A stretch of DNA of 9,579 nt from Pedosphaera sp. Lineage in GTDB: Bacteria; Verrucomicrobiota; Verrucomicrobiia; Limisphaerales; SXTU01. The notes under the pieces are model-generated. The model had not been told where the DNA came from and searched no databases. It saw nothing but the letters and a program-made list of their open reading frames with translations. Numbering within the stretch: position 1 is the stretch's first letter; every line of letters begins with the position of its first letter. Both the position numbers and the translations under genes were made by a program. The stretch lies in the NCBI GenBank assembly GCA_009695395.1, contig SIBB01000102.1, forward strand, positions 1 through 9,579. Direction: 5' to 3'. Positions 5,806 to 9,579 of the stretch are shown here, piece after piece.

Positions 5806-8800
5806 ATGAAGCTGAAAAATAAGGTCATTTCCACCGTGCTCATCCGGCTTTCAACCTTGCTCGTCGCGTGTTCCGTGATCGGCGTATCCGTCGCCACCCG
5901 CGCCGCCGAACCCGTGCGTTACAACCGCGACATCCGTCCCATCCTCTCGGACAAATGCTTTCACTGCCACGGCTTCGACCCACAGAAACGCGAGTCCGGG
6001 CTGCGCCTCGACACCCGCGAAGGCGCGCTGAAGAAGGGCGCCGTCGTCCCCGGCAAGCCCGCGCAGAGCGAACTGCTCAAGCGCGTGACGACCAAGGACG
6101 CCAACGACCACATGCCGCCCGCGAAGTCGAAGCTCGCGAGCCTGACTACGGCGGAAGTTGAGCTACTCCGCCGGTGGATTGCCGAAGGCGCGAACTTTGA
6201 AGCGCACTGGGCGTTCGTGCCACTGGCGGATGGAGCGCGGACACCCACGTCCGCAGCCGCGCAGCCGCGGACGAAGGCGTCCGCGCTCCTCTCTTCACAG
6301 CCCATAGACACTCTCGTCACCTTCGGCCTCGCGCCGCACAAACTCAGGCTCCAACCCGAGGCCGACCACCGCACGCTCCTCCGCCGCGTGAGCTTCGATC
6401 TCACCGGCCTGCCACCAACGCCCGCCGAGGTGGATGCGTTCGCGAAGGACTCCTCGCCGAATGCCTACGAGAAGCTGGTGGACCGTTTGCTCGCCTCGCC
6501 GCACTACGGCGAACGCATGGCCGTGGACTGGCTGGACATCGCGCGCTACGCCGACAGTTACGGCTTCCAAGTGGACCGCGAGCGCGAGATGTGGCCGTGG
6601 CGCGACTGGGTCATCAAGTCGTTCAACGAAAACCTCCCCTTCGACAAGTTCGTCACCGCGCAACTCGCCGGCGACCTCCTGCCCAAAGCGACCGACGATC
6701 AAATTCTCGCCACCGCTTTTAACCGCCTGCACCAGCAGGAGACCGAGGGCGGCAGCGTGGAGGAGGAGTATCGCGTGGAGTATGTGGCGGACCGCGTGCA
6801 GACCTTCGCCACCGCGTTCCTCGGCCTCACCTTCGAGTGCGCCCGCTGCCACGATCACAAATACGACCCCATCGCGCAGAAGGAGTATTACGGCCTGTTC
6901 TCCTTCTTTCAAAACATCGACGAGGCCGGCCTCTACTCCTACTTCACGCCGTCCGCGCCTACGCCCGCGCAGATGCAGCTCGACGCGCCCGCGAAGGAGA
7001 AGCTGGCATCGCTGGAGCTGAAAGTCCGCGAGGCCGAGCAGCAACTTGTGTCGGTGCGCAAGGCGGGCGGGGAGGCCTTCGCCGCGTGGCTCAAAGCGCG
7101 GCCTTCCGAACTAAATATTTCTGGCGAGCTGGCGCGCTACACCTTCGACGCCCTCACCGCCGGCAACAAGTTCACCAACGCCATCGGCGGCACGAACTCC
7201 GCCACGCTGGTCGGCGAAAATAAATTGGGGCCGGGCCGCACAGGCCAGGCCGTGCAGTTCACCGGCGACGAACCCGTCAATCTCCCGCTCGGCAACTTCC
7301 AGCGGCACGAACCGTTCAGCGTGTCGCTCTGGCTGCGCACGCCGGACGTGAAGGACCGCGCGGTCGTCTTCCACCGCTCGCAGGCGTGGACCGATGCGGG
7401 GAGTCGGGGCTACGAACTGCTTATCGAGGACGGGCGGCTCAAGTGGTCGCTCATCCACTTCTGGCCGGGCAACGCCATCTCCATCCGCGCCACGGCCCTC
7501 GTGCCGACGAACGCGTGGACCCACCTCGTCGTGACCTCGGACGGGAGCAGTCGCGCGGACGGGCTGAAGCTCTTCGTGAACGGCCAACCCGCCAGCACCG
7601 AAGTGATCAAGGACCACCTCACCAAGAACATCACCGGCGGCGGCCACGACAACATCTCGCTCGCCGAGCGGATGCGCGACCGGGGTTTCAAAGGTGGCGC
7701 GATTGACGACTTCCGCGTGTTTGGTCGTGCGCTGACGCCGCTCGAAGCCGCGGCGACGCACGACGAAGTGTCCGGAAGAACCCTGTTGGCAAAATCCGAA
7801 ACGCAGTTGTCAGCGACTGAGCGCACCGCGCTGGAAGACTACTTCCTCGCCACCGTGGACGCCGAGTTTCGCAAGCAGCTCGCCGCACTCAAGGCCGCGC
7901 GCGCCGAGCTGGTGAAGTTCGCGGACGGCGTGAAGGAAATCATGGTCATGCGCGAGCTGGCGCAGCCGATGAAGTCATACGTGCTCTGGCGCGGAGAATA
8001 TAATCAGCGACGCGAGGAAGCCCCGCCAGTCACGCCTGCCGCGCTCTCGCCGTGGCCCGCTGGCGCGCCGCGCAACCGCCTCGGCCTCGCGCAGTGGCTC
8101 ACCGCGCCGGACCATCCGCTCCTCGCGCGCGTCACGGTGAACCGCATCTGGCAAAGCCTCTTCGGTCGCGGCCTCGTGAAGACTTCCGAAGACTTCGGCA
8201 ACCAAGGCGAGAAGCCGCTTTATCCCGAGGTGCTGGACTGGCTGTCGCTGCGCTTCATCCAGAGTGGCTGGGACACGAAGGCGTTGCTGAAGACCATCGT
8301 GATGAGCGGCGTGTATCGCCAGCGCAGCCTCGCCGACGCGAAGACGATGACCGACGACCCGGACAACCAGTGGCTCGCGCGCGGCCCGCGCCTGCGCCTG
8401 CCCGCCGAGATGATCCGCGACAACGCGCTCGCCGCCGCCGGCCTGCTCAAGCCGACGCTCGGCGGCCCGCCGGTGAACCCCTACGAGATGAGCGAGTCGT
8501 TCAAGCCCGCGAACCCGACCGGCGGCGACGGCGTGTATCGCCGCAGCCTCTACACGAACTGGCGGCGCACCGGCCCGCCGCCTGCGCTGCTGGCCTTCGA
8601 CGCCCCGCGCCGCGCCGTCTGCACCGCGAAGCGCGAGCGCACGGACTCGCCGCTGCAAGCGCTCATCCTCCTGAACGGCACGCAATACGTCGAAGCCGCG
8701 CGCGTGCTGGGAGAATCACTGCACCGCGACGCGCAGGGCAGCGTTCCCGCGATGATCGAAGCCGGTTTCCTCCGTTGCCTCAGTCGCACGCCTGACGCCC

Positions 8801-8994
8801 GCGAGCAGGCCATCTTGCAGCAACTTCACAGCGAGCAACTGGCTCACTTCAAAGCAAAGCCCGCCGAGGCAGAGAGCCTACTCAAGACCGGTAACACCAA
8901 GCGCGACGGTAAGATTTCGGCTCCCGAAGCGGCCGCCGCGACCGTGCTGGCGCAGGCGCTCCTTAATCACGATGCGTGCGTGGTGAAGCGGTGA
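5806..8994 (+). CDS. Secreted PSCyt1-DUF1549-LamG-DUF1553 protein with two CxxCH motifs
   Basis: This 1062-residue exported protein has the modular architecture typical of Planctomycetota and Verrucomicrobiota. A signal peptide covers about residues 1-34 (hydrophobic core 7-30, possible cut at TRA/AEP). The planctomycete cytochrome c domain (about 38-130) has the haem motif CFHCH (51-55) and a candidate axial Met in HMPP (102-105). DUF1549 (about 165-370) contains DLTGLPPTPAEVD and the conserved CARCHDHKYDP (345-355), a second CxxCH. A short coiled coil (395-420) leads into a LamG/concanavalin-like domain (about 440-655), ending IDDFRVFGRAL. DUF1553 (about 755-1058) includes NRIWQSLFGRGLV and, near its end, DAPRRAVCTAKRERTDSPLQ. 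The role is unestablished; redox chemistry at the cell envelope linked to polysaccharide use is a common proposal. The linker at 143-162 is encoded by a palindromic repeat. LVAC at 19-22 also fits a lipobox, so lipoprotein processing is possible. It is followed after 26 bases by its usual partner. Confidence 0.93.
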   Translation: MKLKNKVISTVLIRLSTLLVACSVIGVSVATRAAEPVRYNRDIRPILSDKCFHCHGFDPQKRESGLRLDTREGALKKGAVVPGKPAQSELLKRVTTKDANDHMPPAKSKLASLTTAEVELLRRWIAEGANFEAHWAFVPLADGARTPTSAAAQPRTKASALLSSQPIDTLVTFGLAPHKLRLQPEADHRTLLRRVSFDLTGLPPTPAEVDAFAKDSSPNAYEKLVDRLLASPHYGERMAVDWLDIARYADSYGFQVDREREMWPWRDWVIKSFNENLPFDKFVTAQLAGDLLPKATDDQILATAFNRLHQQETEGGSVEEEYRVEYVADRVQTFATAFLGLTFECARCHDHKYDPIAQKEYYGLFSFFQNIDEAGLYSYFTPSAPTPAQMQLDAPAKEKLASLELKVREAEQQLVSVRKAGGEAFAAWLKARPSELNISGELARYTFDALTAGNKFTNAIGGTNSATLVGENKLGPGRTGQAVQFTGDEPVNLPLGNFQRHEPFSVSLWLRTPDVKDRAVVFHRSQAWTDAGSRGYELLIEDGRLKWSLIHFWPGNAISIRATALVPTNAWTHLVVTSDGSSRADGLKLFVNGQPASTEVIKDHLTKNITGGGHDNISLAERMRDRGFKGGAIDDFRVFGRALTPLEAAATHDEVSGRTLLAKSETQLSATERTALEDYFLATVDAEFRKQLAALKAARAELVKFADGVKEIMVMRELAQPMKSYVLWRGEYNQRREEAPPVTPAALSPWPAGAPRNRLGLAQWLTAPDHPLLARVTVNRIWQSLFGRGLVKTSEDFGNQGEKPLYPEVLDWLSLRFIQSGWDTKALLKTIVMSGVYRQRSLADAKTMTDDPDNQWLARGPRLRLPAEMIRDNALAAAGLLKPTLGGPPVNPYEMSESFKPANPTGGDGVYRRSLYTNWRRTGPPPALLAFDAPRRAVCTAKRERTDSPLQALILLNGTQYVEAARVLGESLHRDAQGSVPAMIEAGFLRCLSRTPDAREQAILQQLHSEQLAHFKAKPAEAESLLKTGNTKRDGKISAPEAAAATVLAQALLNHDACVVKR
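6232..6289. repeat. Nested palindromic repeat inside the PSCyt gene
   Basis: A 58-base element is bounded by perfect 11-base inverted ends, GGAGCGCGGAC at 6232-6242 and GTCCGCGCTCC at 6279-6289. Inside lie two further hairpins: GCGGAC/GTCCGC (6237-6254, 6-base loop) and CGCGGACG/CGTCCGCG (6266-6285, 4-base loop). The host gene reads through it in frame as an Ala/Thr/Pro/Arg-rich linker (residues 143-162) between the cytochrome and DUF1549 domains. The clover-like layout resembles REP/MITE-type dispersed repeats rather than codon bias alone. Confidence 0.65.
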
Positions 8995-9020
8995 GTGCTA
9001 GTTTTAAACCCGATTCTCAA

Positions 9021-9579
9021 ATGAGCAGCGATGCCACTTTCCTGTCGAACCGCCGCCAGTTCCTCAACCGCTTCGGCGCAGGCCTCGGCGGCGCGGCGCT
9101 CGCGGAGATGCTGGCATCGAGCGTCACCGCCGCGCCAACTGCCGAGCGCGGCATCCTCGGCGCAACACACTTCGCGCCGAAGGCCAAGCGCATCATCTAC
9201 CTGTTCATGTCCGGCGCGCCGTCGCAGCTCGACCTCTACGACCACAAGCCGCTGCTCAACCAGCGGCACGGCGAGCAGCTTCCTGACTCCGTGCGCGGCG
9301 GGCAGCGGCTCACGGGCATGTCGGGTAATCAGTCGTCCATTCCGCTCGTCGGCTCGCCGTTCAAGTTCACGAAGCACGGGCGCAGCGGCACTGAGTTCAG
9401 CGAGCTGCTGCCGCACACGGCGGGCATCGCGGACGACCTGTGCGTGGTGCGCTCCATGTTCACCGAGGCCATCAACCATGGCCCCGGCGTCACCTTCTTG
9501 CAGACCGGCACGCAAATCGCCGGGCGGCCGAGCTTCGGTGCGTGGTTGAGCTACGGGCTGGGGCAGGAGAACGCGAACC
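9021..9579 (+). CDS. DUF1501 family Tat-exported protein (partial, runs off the window)
   Basis: The first 186 codons of a DUF1501 protein are present and the frame is open to the window edge; full proteins are about 430-480 residues. Residues 9-16 read SNRRQFLN, a twin-arginine (Tat) signal with Arg11-Arg12. A glycine/alanine-rich hydrophobic segment (19-38) follows and ends in VTAAP, implying export in a folded state. The family signature LFMSGAPSQLDLYDHKP (61-77) follows at the start of the mature domain, then VVRSMFTEAINHGPG (142-156). DUF1501 is related in fold to the alkaline phosphatase/sulfatase superfamily, but its substrate is unknown. It begins 26 bases after the PSCyt gene, without a Shine-Dalgarno, and the two are almost certainly one operon, as is usual for this pair. 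Confidence 0.93.
   Translation, partial: MSSDATFLSNRRQFLNRFGAGLGGAALAEMLASSVTAAPTAERGILGATHFAPKAKRIIYLFMSGAPSQLDLYDHKPLLNQRHGEQLPDSVRGGQRLTGMSGNQSSIPLVGSPFKFTKHGRSGTEFSELLPHTAGIADDLCVVRSMFTEAINHGPGVTFLQTGTQIAGRPSFGAWLSYGLGQENAN

Noticed and set aside
6295..7044. Long antisense frame within the PSCyt gene, with others at 7111-7761 and 7975-8685
   Set aside because: Shadows of the 1062-residue gene; low-complexity translations and no independent start signals.
9031..9549. 172-codon frame overlapping the DUF1501 gene
   Set aside because: Ser/Arg/Ala-rich translation in the wrong frame; the DUF1501 frame from 9021 carries the Tat motif and family signature.
1..9579. CRISPR array, tRNA/rRNA genes, transposase, toxin-antitoxin or phage-defence system
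   Set aside because: No direct-repeat/spacer pattern, no cloverleaf, and no protein with matching motifs seen on either strand.

Overview
The window is GC-rich, gene-dense bacterial chromosome. It most likely comes from Verrucomicrobiota, possibly a soil or freshwater Pedosphaera/Limisphaerales-type lineage. The strongest clue is the adjacent pair at the right end: a very large secreted PSCyt1-DUF1549-LamG-DUF1553 protein followed by a Tat-exported DUF1501 protein. These families are greatly expanded in Planctomycetota and Verrucomicrobiota and rare elsewhere. Supporting clues are the near absence of Shine-Dalgarno sequences, the many xylose-isomerase-like TIM barrels, and GC-rich palindromic repeats of a kind I associate with Verrucomicrobiota (recollection, not searched). 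The exact taxon cannot be fixed from the sequence alone.

Layout, left to right. Positions 1-125 hold the last 40 codons of an unrecognised + strand gene. A decayed C-terminal fragment of a probable secreted protein follows on the - strand (148-321). Next come two - strand genes: an acyl-CoA synthetase (344-1825) and a hydroxypyruvate-isomerase-like sugar isomerase (1989-2801). The isomerase is divergent from a half-length TauE/SafE membrane protein (2936-3301). An intergenic stretch containing three hairpins leads into an unusual Gre-like transcription factor (3416-3922). That gene converges on a second, distantly related TIM-barrel isomerase/epimerase (3941-4936, -), which is divergent from exodeoxyribonuclease III (5011-5763, +). 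The PSCyt1/DUF1549/DUF1553 gene (5806-8994) and the DUF1501 gene (9021 to the window end) close the window and look like a two-gene operon.

How the genes fit together. Apart from the last pair, the genes look like independent housekeeping or catabolic units, with frequent strand switches and separate intergenic regions. The last pair is a recurrent partnership of exported proteins: a c-type-cytochrome-like multidomain protein with a carbohydrate-binding-type lectin fold, and an alkaline-phosphatase-superfamily-like protein. Its biochemical role is not established, but such pairs are usually discussed in connection with polymer breakdown outside the cytoplasm.

I found no mobile element with a transposase, no CRISPR array, no tRNA or rRNA and no defence system. 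The most interesting signals are small. One is a palindromic repeat apparently domesticated in frame inside the PSCyt gene. Another is a repeat cluster that abuts, and is read in frame into, the Gre-like gene. The third is that Gre-like protein itself, whose coiled coil seems too short and lacks the catalytic acidic tip.
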